Positions 1-9,783 of a stretch of DNA of 64,000 nucleotides are shown here, piece after piece (position 1 is the first letter of the stretch; each line of letters begins with the position of its first letter). Both the position numbers and the translations under genes were made by a program. Below the pieces are notes generated by a model. The model worked only from the letters and a program-made list of their open reading frames with translations. It was not told the origin of the DNA and made no database searches. The DNA is from Mesorhizobium sp. AR02 (GTDB lineage Bacteria; Pseudomonadota; Alphaproteobacteria; Rhizobiales; Rhizobiaceae), in NCBI RefSeq assembly GCF_024746835.1, contig NZ_CP080531.1:6530001-6594000 (forward strand). The letters are read 5' to 3'.

Positions 1-2185
1 CACCATCAAGCCGGGCAAGGCCTTCTCCAGTTCCGATATCGACGCGGCCATCAAGGCGCTGTTCGGCACCGGCCTGTTCTCGGATGTCCAGATCAACCAG
101 GTCGGCTCGACGCTGGTGGTCAAGGTTGCCGAATACAAGGTCGTCAACCAGGTGCTGTTCCAGGGCAACAAGAAGATCAAGGACAATGCCCTTCAGATGG
201 CTATCCAGCTGAAGCCGCGCGGTACGTTCTCGCAGGCGACGCTCGATGCCGACGTCGAACAGATCAAGGGCGCCTACAGGCACATCGGCCGCGACGATGC
301 CGGCGTGACCGCGCAGGTCATGGACCTCGGCGACAACCGCGTGAATGTGGTTTTCAAAATCACCGAAGGCGACCGCACGCAGATCGCGGCGATCAATTTT
401 GTCGGCAACAGCGCCTATTCGAGCCGCCGCCTGTCGGATGTGATCAACACCAAGCGCTCGTCCTGGGTTTCGTTCATCCTGCGCGATGACGTCTATGACG
501 AGGACAAGCTGCGCGCCGACCAGGAGCTGCTGCGCCGCTTCTACTACAATCACGGCTACGCCGATTTCCAGGTCGTGTCCGCCGTCGGCGAACTCGACAA
601 TGCGACGAACAAATACACGGTCACCATCACCGTCCAGGAGGGCGAGCGTTATAATTTCGGCGATATCAGCGTCGAAAGCACAATCCCGGAAGTCGATTCG
701 AAGTCGCTGGAATCGGTGGTCGAGACCCGCAAGGGCGATGTATACAACGCCAAGAATGTTGAAGACTCCATTATTGCCCTGACCGAGAAGGTGGCCGGTT
801 CCGGTTACGCCTTCGCGCAGGTGACGCCGCGCGGCGACCGCAACTTCGAGAATCATACGATTTCGGTGGTCTATACGGTTGACCAGGGCACCAAGGCCTA
901 TGTCGAACGCATCGAGATCCGCGGCAACGATCGTACGCGCGACTATGTCATCCGCCGCGAATTCGATGTCAGCGAAGGCGACGCGTTCAACCAAGTGCTC
1001 ATCCAGCGCGCCAAGAAACGCTTGGAGAACCTTGATTACTTCACGTCAGTCGACATCTCGACAGTGCCAGGCTCGCAGCCCGACCAGGTCGTTCTGGTGG
1101 TCACTGTGGTCGAGAAGTCGACGGGTGAATTCTCCGTTGGCGCCGGCTATTCGACCGGTGGCGACACGGCGGGTCCGTCCGTCGAAGGATCGATCACCGA
1201 GCGCAACTTCCTCGGCCGTGGCCAGTACATCAAGCTGTCGGCCGGCGGCGGCAAGAATTCGCGCGATTACAGCCTGTCCTTCACCGAGCCCTATTTCCTC
1301 GGACGGCGCATCGCGGCCGGATTCGACATCTACAAGTCGACGAGACAGTACAACAGCAACTATGACAGCGATACCGTCGGTGCGACTGTGCGCTTTGGCC
1401 TGCCGATCACCAACAGCATTACGACCCAGCTGGCGTATAATATCTCTCAGGAAAAGTATTCCGTTGACAATAGTTGCTTGACCAACGGGCTCTACGTTCC
1501 TGGCAGCCCTTGCACTATCTCAACCGCGATTCTGGATGGCATCGCCCAGAGCCCATGGATAAAGTCGTCGATCAGCTTAGGGCTGGTCTACAACACGATC
1601 GACGACATGAAGAACCCGCATGAGGGCATCTACGCCAATACAACGGTGGAAGTTGCCGGCCTTGGCGGTAACGCCAAGTTCGTCAAGGTTACTGGGCGCG
1701 GCAGTGTCTATCAGACGCTGTCCGAGCAACTCGACCTTGTCGGCCTCATTTCGGGCGGCGCGGGTCACGTCGAGGGTTACGGCGGTAACGGTCTGCGTAT
1801 CTTCGATCAATTCCAGAGCAACGATCGTATGATCCGTGGCTTTGCCTATGGCGGCATTGGCCCTGCGGACGCGGCGACGGGTGACCATCTCGGTGGTACG
1901 ACCTACTTCAATGCTTCGGCGGAAGCCCAGTTCCCGTTGCCAGTCGTTCCGGAAAGCTTTGGGTTGCGCGGTGCTGTGTTCGCCGACGCTGCCACGCTTT
2001 ATGGCAGTAAGATCACGTCTGTTACCCAGACCTCGACCGACATGAAGCTGCGCGCCTCGGTCGGTCTCGGCCTGATGTGGGCCTCGCCGTTCGGCCCGAT
2101 CCGTATCGACTATGCGATCCCGGTCAGGAAGGAAGCGAGCGACAAGGTACAGGAATTCAACTTCGGCATTTCGACCCGCTTCTGA
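1..2185 (+). CDS. bamA: BamA outer membrane protein assembly factor (5' truncated by window)
   Basis: This is the central beta-barrel subunit of the BAM complex, which folds and inserts outer membrane proteins. The reading frame is open from base 2, so the start codon, signal peptide and first POTRA domain lie outside the window; an internal ATG at 116 is not the start. The visible part has several POTRA repeats, recognisable by segments such as RIEIRGNDRTRDYVIRREF and GDAFNQVLIQRAKKRLENL. A C-terminal 16-strand barrel of the bacterial surface antigen family follows from about base 1130. The protein ends NFGISTRF, with the terminal aromatic residue typical of barrel proteins. It lies directly upstream of lpxD, as in many proteobacteria, joining protein and lipid A biogenesis. 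Identification is secure. Confidence 0.96.
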   Translation, partial: TIKPGKAFSSSDIDAAIKALFGTGLFSDVQINQVGSTLVVKVAEYKVVNQVLFQGNKKIKDNALQMAIQLKPRGTFSQATLDADVEQIKGAYRHIGRDDAGVTAQVMDLGDNRVNVVFKITEGDRTQIAAINFVGNSAYSSRRLSDVINTKRSSWVSFILRDDVYDEDKLRADQELLRRFYYNHGYADFQVVSAVGELDNATNKYTVTITVQEGERYNFGDISVESTIPEVDSKSLESVVETRKGDVYNAKNVEDSIIALTEKVAGSGYAFAQVTPRGDRNFENHTISVVYTVDQGTKAYVERIEIRGNDRTRDYVIRREFDVSEGDAFNQVLIQRAKKRLENLDYFTSVDISTVPGSQPDQVVLVVTVVEKSTGEFSVGAGYSTGGDTAGPSVEGSITERNFLGRGQYIKLSAGGGKNSRDYSLSFTEPYFLGRRIAAGFDIYKSTRQYNSNYDSDTVGATVRFGLPITNSITTQLAYNISQEKYSVDNSCLTNGLYVPGSPCTISTAILDGIAQSPWIKSSISLGLVYNTIDDMKNPHEGIYANTTVEVAGLGGNAKFVKVTGRGSVYQTLSEQLDLVGLISGGAGHVEGYGGNGLRIFDQFQSNDRMIRGFAYGGIGPADAATGDHLGGTTYFNASAEAQFPLPVVPESFGLRGAVFADAATLYGSKITSVTQTSTDMKLRASVGLGLMWASPFGPIRIDYAIPVRKEASDKVQEFNFGISTRF

Positions 2186-2201
2186 TCGGCGGCCAACGAT
2201 G

Positions 2202-2225
2202 CTCCCGGATTTTTGGATCCGGGAG
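2202..2225. other. Intercistronic stem-loop between bamA and lpxD
   Basis: CTCCCGGAT and ATCCGGGAG form a perfect 9-bp inverted repeat around a 6-base TTTTGG loop, 17 bases after the bamA stop. No T-run follows in the forward direction, so it is more likely an RNA-stability or processing hairpin, or a partial attenuator, than a full terminator. Confidence 0.6.
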
Positions 2226-2258
2226 AAATGTTCGACCTAGCTGGATATAGCTTCTGGA

Positions 2259-3314
2259 ATGACCGATCCGGTGTTCTTCGCGCCATCACGCCGGTATACG
2301 GCGGCCGAAGTCGCGAATCTGACCGGCTCGGTGCTTGTCGATTCCGGCCAATCCAATATTTTTATCGAGGCACTCGCACCGGCTAACGAGGGCGGCGCCA
2401 ATGCGCTCGTGTTCGTCGACGGCAGGCGTAATTCCGCGCTGATGCCCTCACTGCGGGCGGCCGCGGTCCTGTGCCCGGCGGAATTCGCCAACAAGGCACC
2501 GGCCGACATCGCCGTGTTGATCCATCCGCGTCCGCAACAGGCATTCGCGCTGGTCGGCCGGCTGCTGTTCCCCACAGCCGCCACGCCGGGGCCAATGACC
2601 GGTGAAACCGGTGTTTCGCCGCATGCCCATGTCGATCCGACCGCGCATATCGAAGCCGGCGCTATCATCGAGGCCGGCGTGGTCATCGGGCCAGGCGTCT
2701 CGATCGGCAGCGGCACCGTCATCGCGCCCAACGCGGTCATTGGACAGTCCTGCCAGATCGGCCGTGACGGCTATGTCGGCCCGGGTGCCAGTATCCAGTA
2801 TGCGCTGATCGGCAATCGGGTCATCATCCATGGCGGCGCCAGGATCGGCCAGGACGGCTTCGGCTTTGTGGGCGGCGCCAAGGGGCCGGAACGCGTTCCC
2901 CAGATCGGACGGGTTGTCATCCAGGACGATGTCGAGATCGGCTCCAATTCCACCGTCGATCGCGGCGCCATGTCGGATACGATCATCGGCCAGGGCACCA
3001 AGATCGACAATCTCGTGCAGATCGCCCATAACGTCCGCATCGGTCGCAATTGCATAGTTGCCGGGCTTTCAGGTATTTCCGGTTCCGTGGTCGTGGGTGA
3101 CAATGTCACGATGGGCGGCGGTGTCGGGCTTGCGGATCACTTGACCATCGGCTCAGGAGCCAAGCTTGCCGCCAGAAGTGGATTTATGAGCAACGTTCCT
3201 GCTGGCGAGATATGGGGCGGATATCCGGCACAGCCGATGGCGGAAGCCATGCGAGAGATAGCCATGTTGCGCACGATGGCCAGGGCACGCAAGCAGGGCA
3301 AGGACAATGGCTGA
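2259..3314 (+). CDS. lpxD: UDP-3-O-acylglucosamine N-acyltransferase LpxD
   Basis: LpxD transfers a 3-hydroxyacyl chain from acyl-ACP to the 2-amino group of UDP-3-O-acyl-glucosamine, the third step of lipid A synthesis, in the cytoplasm. The protein has 351 residues. An N-terminal uridine-binding domain covers roughly residues 1-110. A left-handed beta-helix of hexapeptide repeats follows (for example [20 protein letters not shown]). The probable catalytic histidine is His257, in [14 protein letters not shown]-terminal helix ends in a basic tail. The length matches the family. The last 8 bases overlap fabZ, showing translational coupling in the lpx operon. Confidence 0.97.
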   Translation: MTDPVFFAPSRRYTAAEVANLTGSVLVDSGQSNIFIEALAPANEGGANALVFVDGRRNSALMPSLRAAAVLCPAEFANKAPADIAVLIHPRPQQAFALVGRLLFPTAATPGPMTGETGVSPHAHVDPTAHIEAGAIIEAGVVIGPGVSIGSGTVIAPNAVIGQSCQIGRDGYVGPGASIQYALIGNRVIIHGGARIGQDGFGFVGGAKGPERVPQIGRVVIQDDVEIGSNSTVDRGAMSDTIIGQGTKIDNLVQIAHNVRIGRNCIVAGLSGISGSVVVGDNVTMGGGVGLADHLTIGSGAKLAARSGFMSNVPAGEIWGGYPAQPMAEAMREIAMLRTMARARKQGKDNG

Positions 3315-3774
3315 TATGGTGGCGGCGACGACGCTGGAAGCGGTCGACATAATGGGGCTGATGAAGCTTCTGCCGCACCGCTATCCCTTCCTGATGATCG
3401 ACCGCATCGTCGACATCGACGGTGACGATTCTGCCGTCGGCATCAAGAACGTCACCATCAATGAGCCGCATTTTCAGGGGCATTTCCCGGAGCAGCCGGT
3501 GATGCCGGGCGTGCTGATCGTCGAGGCCATGGCGCAGACGGCCGGCGCCATCTGCATCCGCAGCCTTGGAGCGTCGAAGCCGTCGCTAGTCTATTTCCTG
3601 ACCATCGACAACGCCAAATTCCGCAAACCGGTCGTTCCCGGCGACCAGTTGAAGATCCATGTCAAGAAAATCAAGAAGCGCGGCAACCTGCTCAAATTCG
3701 CCTGCGAAGCCCTGGTCGATGGCACCAAGGCGGCCGAGGCCGAGATTTCAGCCATGATGGTCACCGGCGACTGA
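3307..3774 (+). CDS. fabZ: 3-hydroxyacyl-ACP dehydratase FabZ
   Basis: FabZ dehydrates 3-hydroxyacyl-ACP to trans-2-enoyl-ACP in type II fatty acid synthesis. It competes with LpxA and LpxD for 3-hydroxyacyl-ACP, so its place between them fits control of the split between phospholipid and lipid A. The 155-residue hot-dog-fold protein has the entry motif [10 protein letters not shown], catalytic His59 in [12 protein letters not shown] and Glu73 in [12 protein letters not shown]. Its ATG lies inside the end of lpxD. Seven bases separate its stop from the next start. Length and motifs are canonical. Confidence 0.97.
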   Translation: MADMVAATTLEAVDIMGLMKLLPHRYPFLMIDRIVDIDGDDSAVGIKNVTINEPHFQGHFPEQPVMPGVLIVEAMAQTAGAICIRSLGASKPSLVYFLTIDNAKFRKPVVPGDQLKIHVKKIKKRGNLLKFACEALVDGTKAAEAEISAMMVTGD

Positions 3775-3781
3775 CGATCGA

Positions 3782-4621
3782 GTGCTTATGAAAATCAAGA
3801 CTTCAATTCATCCTTCCTCCGTCGTGGAAGAGGGCGCTCAAATTGGGCAGGGTGTCCGCATAGGGCCATTTTGCCATATCAGCGCCGATGCCGTGATCGG
3901 CGACGGTGTCGAACTGGTCAGCCATGTCGCGGTGATGGGCGTAACCACCATCGGCGCGTCGACCAAGGTCTACCCGATGGCGACACTGGGCGCGCCGCCG
4001 CAGAATACCAAGCACAAAGGCGGTCGCACCACGCTGGTCATCGGCGCCAACTGCACCATCCGCGAAGGCGTGACCATGCATGTCGGCACCGACACCAGCC
4101 GCGGCGAGACGATGATCGGCGACAATGGCAATTTCCTTGCCTATGCCCACATCGCCCATGATTGCGTTGTCGGCAAGAACGCCACCTTCGCCAATGGCGC
4201 GACGCTGGGCGGACACTGCGAGATTGGCGACAACGTCTATATCGGCGGCCTCAGTGCCGTTCATCAATTCGTGCGTGTCGGCGACAACGCCTTTCTTGGC
4301 GGGTGCTCGGCTTTTGTTGGTGACGTCATTCCCTATGCCATCGCCGTCGGCAACCGCGCCTCCTTGCGCGGCTTGAACATCATCGGCCTCAAGCGCGCCG
4401 GTCTGCCGCGTTCCGAAATCTATCTGTTGCGCAAAGCCTACAGGACGATTTTCGACCGCTCCCGCACCGTCGGCGAGAACATCGAATTCGCCAAGGCCGA
4501 GTTCGCCTCTTCGCCGACCGCCATGAAGATCATCGATTTCATCAGCAGTCGCGGCAAGCGGCACTATGCGGTGCCATCGCTCAAAGGCGGCGATGGCGAC
4601 GATAACGATGATGAAGACTGA
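3782..4621 (+). CDS. lpxA: UDP-N-acetylglucosamine O-acyltransferase LpxA
   Basis: LpxA attaches the first 3-hydroxyacyl chain to UDP-GlcNAc, the first committed step of lipid A synthesis. Residues up to about 190 form a left-handed beta-helix of hexapeptides. The catalytic base is probably His126 in HIAHDCVVG. A C-terminal helical domain follows (NIIGLKRAGLPRSEIYLLRKAYRTIF begins it, cited here in part). The frame can start at a GTG at 3782 or at an ATG two codons later (3788); both give a normal N-terminus. The C-terminus ends in an acidic GDDNDDED tail that is encoded in the overlap with lpxI. Confidence 0.96.
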   Translation: MLMKIKTSIHPSSVVEEGAQIGQGVRIGPFCHISADAVIGDGVELVSHVAVMGVTTIGASTKVYPMATLGAPPQNTKHKGGRTTLVIGANCTIREGVTMHVGTDTSRGETMIGDNGNFLAYAHIAHDCVVGKNATFANGATLGGHCEIGDNVYIGGLSAVHQFVRVGDNAFLGGCSAFVGDVIPYAIAVGNRASLRGLNIIGLKRAGLPRSEIYLLRKAYRTIFDRSRTVGENIEFAKAEFASSPTAMKIIDFISSRGKRHYAVPSLKGGDGDDNDDED

Positions 4622-5504
4622 GGCAGCGGCTGGTCTTGATCTCCCGCCAGATGCCAGGGTCGGCATCATCGCCGGCGGCGGCAGCCTTCCGGTCGAAGTC
4701 GCGGCTGGCTCGGCCGGGCAGGGTTATGCGCCCTTCATCGTCCTCATGGAAGGCGAAGCCGACCGTCTGCCGGAATTGTGCCGGTATGAGCATGAGACCC
4801 TAGCCCTAGAGGCGATCGGCTCGCTTGTTCCATTGCTCAAACGCCACCGGATTACCCATCTGGTGCTTGCCGGCGAGATCAAGCGCCGGCCAAGGCTGAC
4901 GCATCTGCGTCCAAGCCTGAGCTTGCTCGCCGTGATACCTCTTGTCGTCATGGCGCTGGCGCGCGGCGACGATGGCCTGTTGAAGGTGGTGGCGCGCGGT
5001 CTCGAGGCCCGAGGGATAAAGGTCATGGGTGCCCACGAAATCGTGCCGAACCTTGTCGTCGCCGAAGGGATCCTGACCAAGGCCGAGCCACAGAAATCCG
5101 ACCGGCGCGACATCGAGGCAGGCTTTGCGGCGGCGAAGGCGATCGGGGCGCTGGACATCGGCCAGGCGGCTATAGCGGTGGGCGGCCGCGTCATCGCGCT
5201 GGAAGGCATCGAGGGGACGGCAGGATTGCTCGACCGCGCAAAACTGTTGCGAGGCCACGGCCGTATCGCGGGCAAGATCCGCGGCGTGCTGGTCAAATGC
5301 GCCAAGCCCGGCCAGGAACTGCGCGCGGACCTTCCGTCCATCGGGCCGCAGACGGTCGAAGCCGCACACGCGGCCGGGCTCGCCGGCATTGCCGTCGAGG
5401 CGGGGCGCTCCCTGATCCTCGAAGGTCCCGCAACCCTGGCGCGCGCCAATGAACTTGGTCTGTTCATCGTCGGCCTGGCCGCAGCGGAGCCGGCGCATGG
5501 CTGA
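4593..5504 (+). CDS. lpxI: UDP-2,3-diacylglucosamine pyrophosphatase LpxI
   Basis: LpxI hydrolyses UDP-2,3-diacylglucosamine to lipid X and UMP, replacing the unrelated LpxH in most alphaproteobacteria. The protein shows the DUF1009 family pattern: an N-terminal RVGIIAGGGSLPVEVA segment, a central LAGEIKRRPRLTHLRPS segment and a C-terminal domain with RGVLVKCAKPGQELRADLPS. Possible starts are 4566, 4593, 4608 and 4611. I chose 4593 because AAAGGCGG lies just upstream; conserved sequence only begins near RVGIIAG. The start is inside the 3' end of lpxA and the stop overlaps lpxB by 8 bases, so this is a tightly coupled operon gene. Confidence 0.93.
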   Translation: MATITMMKTEAAAGLDLPPDARVGIIAGGGSLPVEVAAGSAGQGYAPFIVLMEGEADRLPELCRYEHETLALEAIGSLVPLLKRHRITHLVLAGEIKRRPRLTHLRPSLSLLAVIPLVVMALARGDDGLLKVVARGLEARGIKVMGAHEIVPNLVVAEGILTKAEPQKSDRRDIEAGFAAAKAIGALDIGQAAIAVGGRVIALEGIEGTAGLLDRAKLLRGHGRIAGKIRGVLVKCAKPGQELRADLPSIGPQTVEAAHAAGLAGIAVEAGRSLILEGPATLARANELGLFIVGLAAAEPAHG

Positions 5505-6675
5505 CAAGGCGCTGAAGATCGCGATCGTCGCCGGTGAGGAATCAGGCGATCTGCTTGGCGCCGACATCGTGCGTTCGCTCCGCCAGGCAACAGGCCGCGA
5601 GGTACAGCTCGTCGGCCTCGGCGGCCGACATCTCGGGGAATTGGGCCTGGTGTCGCCCTTCGATGCCGGCGAGATCGCGCTGATGGGTTTCAGTGCCGTG
5701 CTCCGCGATCTGCCGCGTCTTTTCAGGCGGATCGGCCAGCTGGCCAAAACCGTCGCTGAGGAAAAGCCGGATTGCCTGATCACCATCGACAGCCCTGACT
5801 TCTCCTTGCGCGTCGCCAGGAAGGTGCGTGCGGCCAATCCGTCGATACCGATCATCCATTATGTCTGCCCGAGCGTCTGGGCCTGGCGGCCGGGCAGGGC
5901 GGTGGCGATGAAGCCCTATGTCGACCATATCCTCTGCATCCTGCCGTTCGAGGTGAAGGAGCTCGAGCGGCTGGGCGGCCCGCCCGGCACCTATGTCGGG
6001 CATCGCCTGACGCATGATCCGGGTGTGCTTGCCGCAGGGAAGGCGCAGGCGTTGCCTCGCGATCTTGCCCAGGACCGGATCAAGACATTGCTCGTCCTGC
6101 CCGGCTCGCGGCGCAGCGAGGTGCGGCGGCTGGTCGACACGTTCGGCGAGACCGTGTCGATGCTGCGCGCGCGCGGACATCGTCTGCGGCTATTGCTGCC
6201 GACGGTTCCGCATGTCGCCGACCTCGTTAAATCCTCGGTCAACCGTTGGGATGAAAAGCCCGAAATCCTCGTCGATCCCCAGCGCAAATGGCAGGCTTTC
6301 GGCAAGGCCGATGCCGCGCTGATCGCGTCGGGGACTGTATCGCTGGAACTGGCGTTGGCCGGTGTGCCGATGGTCTCGTGCTACAGGCTCGATCCCATCG
6401 CCCGTGCCGTTGCGCCCTATTTCGTTTCCGTCTGGTCGGCGCTGCTGCCCAACCTGATCTCGGATCGCGCTTTGATCCCGGAGTTCTACAACGAGTACGT
6501 CAAGCCGAACAACCTGGTCCGGCAGTTGGAAGCGCTGTTCGCCGACAGCGGCATGCGCGCCTGGCAGAAAGACGGGTTTGCCGAGATCGCCAGGCGTATG
6601 GCGACGGACAAGCCGTCGGGCGAGATCGCCGCGCAGGTGGTGATGCGGTACATCAATCGAGCGAGAGGAGAATGA
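5497..6675 (+). CDS. lpxB: Lipid-A-disaccharide synthase LpxB
   Basis: LpxB condenses lipid X with UDP-2,3-diacylglucosamine to form the beta-1,6 disaccharide of lipid A at the inner face of the cytoplasmic membrane. The 392-residue protein has the family signatures IVAGEESGDLLGADIV at the N-terminus, then PDFSLRVARKVR, YVCPSVWAWRPGRA, LPGSRRSEVRRL and SGTVSLELALAGVPMV. The start at 5497 is preferred over an upstream in-frame ATG at 5449, because homology begins there and it overlaps lpxI by 8 bases. The operon ends here: the stop codon is embedded in the left arm of a long tandem-repeat hairpin facing gltA. Confidence 0.96.
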   Translation: MADKALKIAIVAGEESGDLLGADIVRSLRQATGREVQLVGLGGRHLGELGLVSPFDAGEIALMGFSAVLRDLPRLFRRIGQLAKTVAEEKPDCLITIDSPDFSLRVARKVRAANPSIPIIHYVCPSVWAWRPGRAVAMKPYVDHILCILPFEVKELERLGGPPGTYVGHRLTHDPGVLAAGKAQALPRDLAQDRIKTLLVLPGSRRSEVRRLVDTFGETVSMLRARGHRLRLLLPTVPHVADLVKSSVNRWDEKPEILVDPQRKWQAFGKADAALIASGTVSLELALAGVPMVSCYRLDPIARAVAPYFVSVWSALLPNLISDRALIPEFYNEYVKPNNLVRQLEALFADSGMRAWQKDGFAEIARRMATDKPSGEIAAQVVMRYINRARGE

Positions 6676-6737
6676 GTGAGTAGTGAGTAGTGAGTAGTGA
6701 AATTGGCCATCACTACTGACTACTCACTACTCACTAC
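6673..6737. terminator. Tandem-heptamer hairpin filling the lpxB/gltA convergent gap (probable bidirectional terminator)
   Basis: The left arm is a tandem array of the heptamer GTGAGTA (to base 6700). The right arm (6710-6737) is the reverse complement, built of repeated TACTCAC units. About 24 bp can pair with one mismatch, around a 9-base loop (6701-6709). The left arm starts at the lpxB stop codon and the right arm ends 7 bases from the gltA stop. The forward side is followed by TTTCTC, a weak T-tract. Its position between convergent genes supports a bidirectional terminator role. Confidence 0.7.
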
Positions 6738-6744
6738 TTTCTCA

Positions 6745-8073
6745 TCACCGCTTGGCGATCGGCACGTAGTCACGCTCCGGCGCGCCGGTGTAGAGCTGAC
6801 GCGGGCGGCCGATCTTCTGGCGCGGATCCTCGATCATCTCCTTCCACTGCGCGATCCAGCCGACAGTGCGGGCGACCGCGAACAGCACGGTGAACATGGT
6901 GGTGGGGAAGCCCAGCGCCTTCAGCGTGATGCCGGAATAGAAGTCGACATTCGGGTAGAGCTTCTTCTCGATGAAATAGGGATCGGTCAGCGCGATCTTT
7001 TCCAGCTCCATCGCGATGTCGAGCAACGGATCGTCCTTGATGCCGAGCTCGCCCAGAACCTCGTGCGCCGTCTTCTGCATGATTTTCGCACGAGGATCGT
7101 AGTTCTTGTAGACGCGGTGGCCAAAGCCCATCAGCCGGAACGGATCGTTCTTGTCCTTGGCGCGGGCGATGAACTCCGGGATGTGATCGACATGGCCGAT
7201 CTCGCCCAGCATGTTGAGCGCCGCTTCATTGGCGCCGCCATGGGCCGGGCCCCACAGGCAAGCGATGCCGGCGGCGATGCAGGCGAACGGGTTGGCGCCC
7301 GACGAGCCGGCGAGACGAACCGTCGAGGTCGAGGCATTCTGCTCGTGGTCGGCGTGCAGGATGAAGATGCGCTCCATGGCGCGCGCCAGCACCGGATTGA
7401 TCTTGTACTCCTCGCACGGCACGGCAAAGCACATATGCAGGAAATTTGCCGCGAAACCGAGATCGTTCTTCGGATAAATGAAGGGCTGGCCGATGTGGTA
7501 CTTGTAGGCCATGGCCGCGATCGTCGGCATCTTGGCGATCAGCCGCATGGAGGCGACCATGCGCTGGTACGGGTCGGAGATGTCGGTGGAGTCGTGATAG
7601 AAGGCCGACAGTGCGCCGACCACGCCGCACATCACCGCCATCGGGTGCGCGTCGCGGCGGAAGCCGGTGAAGAAGCGCGACATCTGCTCGTGCACCATGG
7701 TGTGGCGCGTCACGCGGTAATCGAAATCGTCCTTCTGCGCCTTGGTCGGCAGTTCGCCGTAGAGCAGGAGATAGCAGACTTCGAGGAAGTCGCCGTGTTC
7801 GGCCAACTGGTCGATCGGATAGCCGCGGTGGAGAAGAATGCCCGCGTCGCCGTCGATGAAGGTGATCTCGGACTCGCAGCTTGCGGTCGAGGTGAAGCCG
7901 GGGTCGTAGGTGAAGGCGCCGGTCGTGCTGTAGAGCGAGGCGATGTCGATGACATCAGGCCCGACAGAGCCGCTTCGCACCTTGAATTCATGGGTCTTGC
8001 CGGCGAATTCAAGCGTTGCGGTAGCCTCTTGGTTCGTGCCGCCCACATCCAGTTTTTTCGCAGCTTCGGTCAT
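6745..8073 (-). CDS. gltA: Citrate synthase
   Basis: This enzyme condenses acetyl-CoA and oxaloacetate to citrate, the entry step of the TCA cycle. The 442-residue length fits the large hexameric Gram-negative type II form. The active-site histidines lie in HADHEQNAS and [14 protein letters not shown], and the aspartate in NVDFYSG. The N-terminal domain has the usual [14 protein letters not shown] segment. A good AGGAG ribosome site precedes the ATG at 8073. The gene is monocistronic in appearance, with 183 bases between its start and the upstream gltX stop, and it converges with lpxB. Confidence 0.97.
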   Translation of the reverse strand: MTEAAKKLDVGGTNQEATATLEFAGKTHEFKVRSGSVGPDVIDIASLYSTTGAFTYDPGFTSTASCESEITFIDGDAGILLHRGYPIDQLAEHGDFLEVCYLLLYGELPTKAQKDDFDYRVTRHTMVHEQMSRFFTGFRRDAHPMAVMCGVVGALSAFYHDSTDISDPYQRMVASMRLIAKMPTIAAMAYKYHIGQPFIYPKNDLGFAANFLHMCFAVPCEEYKINPVLARAMERIFILHADHEQNASTSTVRLAGSSGANPFACIAAGIACLWGPAHGGANEAALNMLGEIGHVDHIPEFIARAKDKNDPFRLMGFGHRVYKNYDPRAKIMQKTAHEVLGELGIKDDPLLDIAMELEKIALTDPYFIEKKLYPNVDFYSGITLKALGFPTTMFTVLFAVARTVGWIAQWKEMIEDPRQKIGRPRQLYTGAPERDYVPIAKR

Positions 8074-8256
8074 TGCAAACTCCTTCTTGTTTCCTCATGC
8101 CGGCAAAGGCAAATTCTGCAGAGCGACACGTCGAAATCACCGCAATGCGCGTATTCGCCACCGCATTTTAGGAGGTGCGTGCCAGATTGGGCCAGGGCCT
8201 AATGTTGCACTGCGAAACGCGCCTTTCAATGCCAATCTTCTTGGGCCAGTTTGCTC

Positions 8257-9681
8257 CTAATCGATTTGATCCGCTATGCGCGCCAGGCTTTCCTCGCGCC
8301 CAAGCACGGCAAGCACGTCGAACACGCCCGGCGATGTGCTTTTGCCGGTCAGCGCGGCCCGCAAAGGTTGGGCCACGGCGCCGAGCTTGTGGCCGCCAGC
8401 CAATGCAACCTCGCGGATCGCGGCTTCTGCCGCGGCAGCCGTCCAGTCGCTCGACAGCGCGTTCAAAGCTTCGTGAGCGCCACGCAGGATCTTGCGGGCA
8501 TCGTCGTTGAGCAGGAGTGCAGCCTTGTCGTCGATCGGCAGCGGGCGGTTGGCAAACAGGAAGGCGGCGCCATCGACGAGCTCGACCAGCGTCTTGGCGC
8601 GCTCCTTCAGGCCGGGAAGGGCTGCCAGCAACTGCGCCTTGTTCCTGTCGTCGAGGCGCGCGGCCATTGCCGGGCCGCCCTCGAGATAGGGCAAGGTGGC
8701 GATGAGGATGTCGAACAGTTCGGCATCGCCCATGCGGCGCATATGCGCGCCGTTGATCGCTTCCAGCTTGGCGAAATCGAAACGGGCCGCGCCCTTGTTG
8801 ACGTCGCCGATATCGAACCACGAGACCATGTCCTTGATCGACATGATCTCGTCATCGCCGTGGCTCCAGCCGAGACGCGCCAGATAGTTGAGCAGCGCCT
8901 CCGGCAGGTAGCCCATGGCGCGATAGGCCTCGACGCCGAGCGCGCCATGCCGCTTCGACAGCTTGGCACCGTCGGCGCCATGGATCAGCGGGATGTGCGA
9001 CATCGACGGCACATCCCAACCCATGGCGTTGTAGATCACGGTCTGGCGGGCGGCGTTGGTCAGATGGTCGTCACCGCGGATGATATGCGTGACGCCCATG
9101 TCATGATCGTCGACGACGACGGCATGCATGTAGGTCGGGTTGCCGTCCGAACGCAGGATGATGAAGTCGTCGAGATCCTTGTTGGGGAAGCGCACCTCGC
9201 CCTGGACGCGGTCGTGCACGACCGTTTCGCCCTCGGTCGGCGCCTTGACGCGAATGGCGCCCTTGACGCCGGGCGGTGCCTCGGATGGATCGCGATCGCG
9301 CCACTGGCCGTTGTAGCGCGGCGGCAGGCCCTTGGCGCGTGCCGCCTCGCGCATCGCCTCGAGCTCGGCCGGCGTCTCGTAGCTGTAATAGGCCTTGCCC
9401 ATGCGCACGAGTTCCTCTGCGACCTCGCGGTGGCGTGGCGCACGCTCGAACTGCGAGACGGCGTCGCCGTCCCAGCCAAGACCGAGCCAGGAGAGGCCGT
9501 CCAGGATGGCGGCCGTCGCGGCGTCGGTCGAACGCTCGCGATCAGTGTCCTCGATGCGCAGCAGCATCGTGCCGCCGGTGTGCTTTGCGTACAGCCAGTT
9601 GAACAGCGCCGTGCGCGCGCCGCCGATATGCAGATAGCCGGTGGGCGAGGGGGCAAAACGGGTGACGACCTTGTCGGACAT
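8257..9681 (-). CDS. gltX: Glutamyl-tRNA synthetase
   Basis: This class I aminoacyl-tRNA synthetase charges tRNA-Glu (and tRNA-Gln in bacteria that use the amidotransferase route). The 474-residue protein has the HIGG nucleotide motif at residues 18-21 in [19 protein letters not shown] and the KMSKS-type motif as KLSKRHG. The frame continues upstream to 9753, but conserved sequence begins at [15 protein letters not shown], and a GAGAG stretch precedes that ATG. Many Rhizobiales carry two gltX copies; only one is in this window. It is divergent from comEC across about 100 bases. Confidence 0.95.
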   Translation of the reverse strand: MSDKVVTRFAPSPTGYLHIGGARTALFNWLYAKHTGGTMLLRIEDTDRERSTDAATAAILDGLSWLGLGWDGDAVSQFERAPRHREVAEELVRMGKAYYSYETPAELEAMREAARAKGLPPRYNGQWRDRDPSEAPPGVKGAIRVKAPTEGETVVHDRVQGEVRFPNKDLDDFIILRSDGNPTYMHAVVVDDHDMGVTHIIRGDDHLTNAARQTVIYNAMGWDVPSMSHIPLIHGADGAKLSKRHGALGVEAYRAMGYLPEALLNYLARLGWSHGDDEIMSIKDMVSWFDIGDVNKGAARFDFAKLEAINGAHMRRMGDAELFDILIATLPYLEGGPAMAARLDDRNKAQLLAALPGLKERAKTLVELVDGAAFLFANRPLPIDDKAALLLNDDARKILRGAHEALNALSSDWTAAAAEAAIREVALAGGHKLGAVAQPLRAALTGKSTSPGVFDVLAVLGREESLARIADQID

Positions 9682-9783
9682 GAAACTCTCGGAAACCATC
9701 TGAAGCGGGGTGCGGCTGCGCGGACTTTCGCGCGCCCGGCGTTCATGTAGCATAGGGCGTCAGGGGTGCAAGGGGCAGACCCG

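Noticed and set aside
6673..6737. Possible CRISPR-like array from short repeats
   Set aside because: Units are 7 bases without spacers and form a hairpin; no cas genes are nearby.
6697..8202. Long open frame on the plus strand opposite gltA
   Set aside because: Composition-driven shadow of a high-GC gene; gltA on the minus strand has full-length, motif-rich homology.
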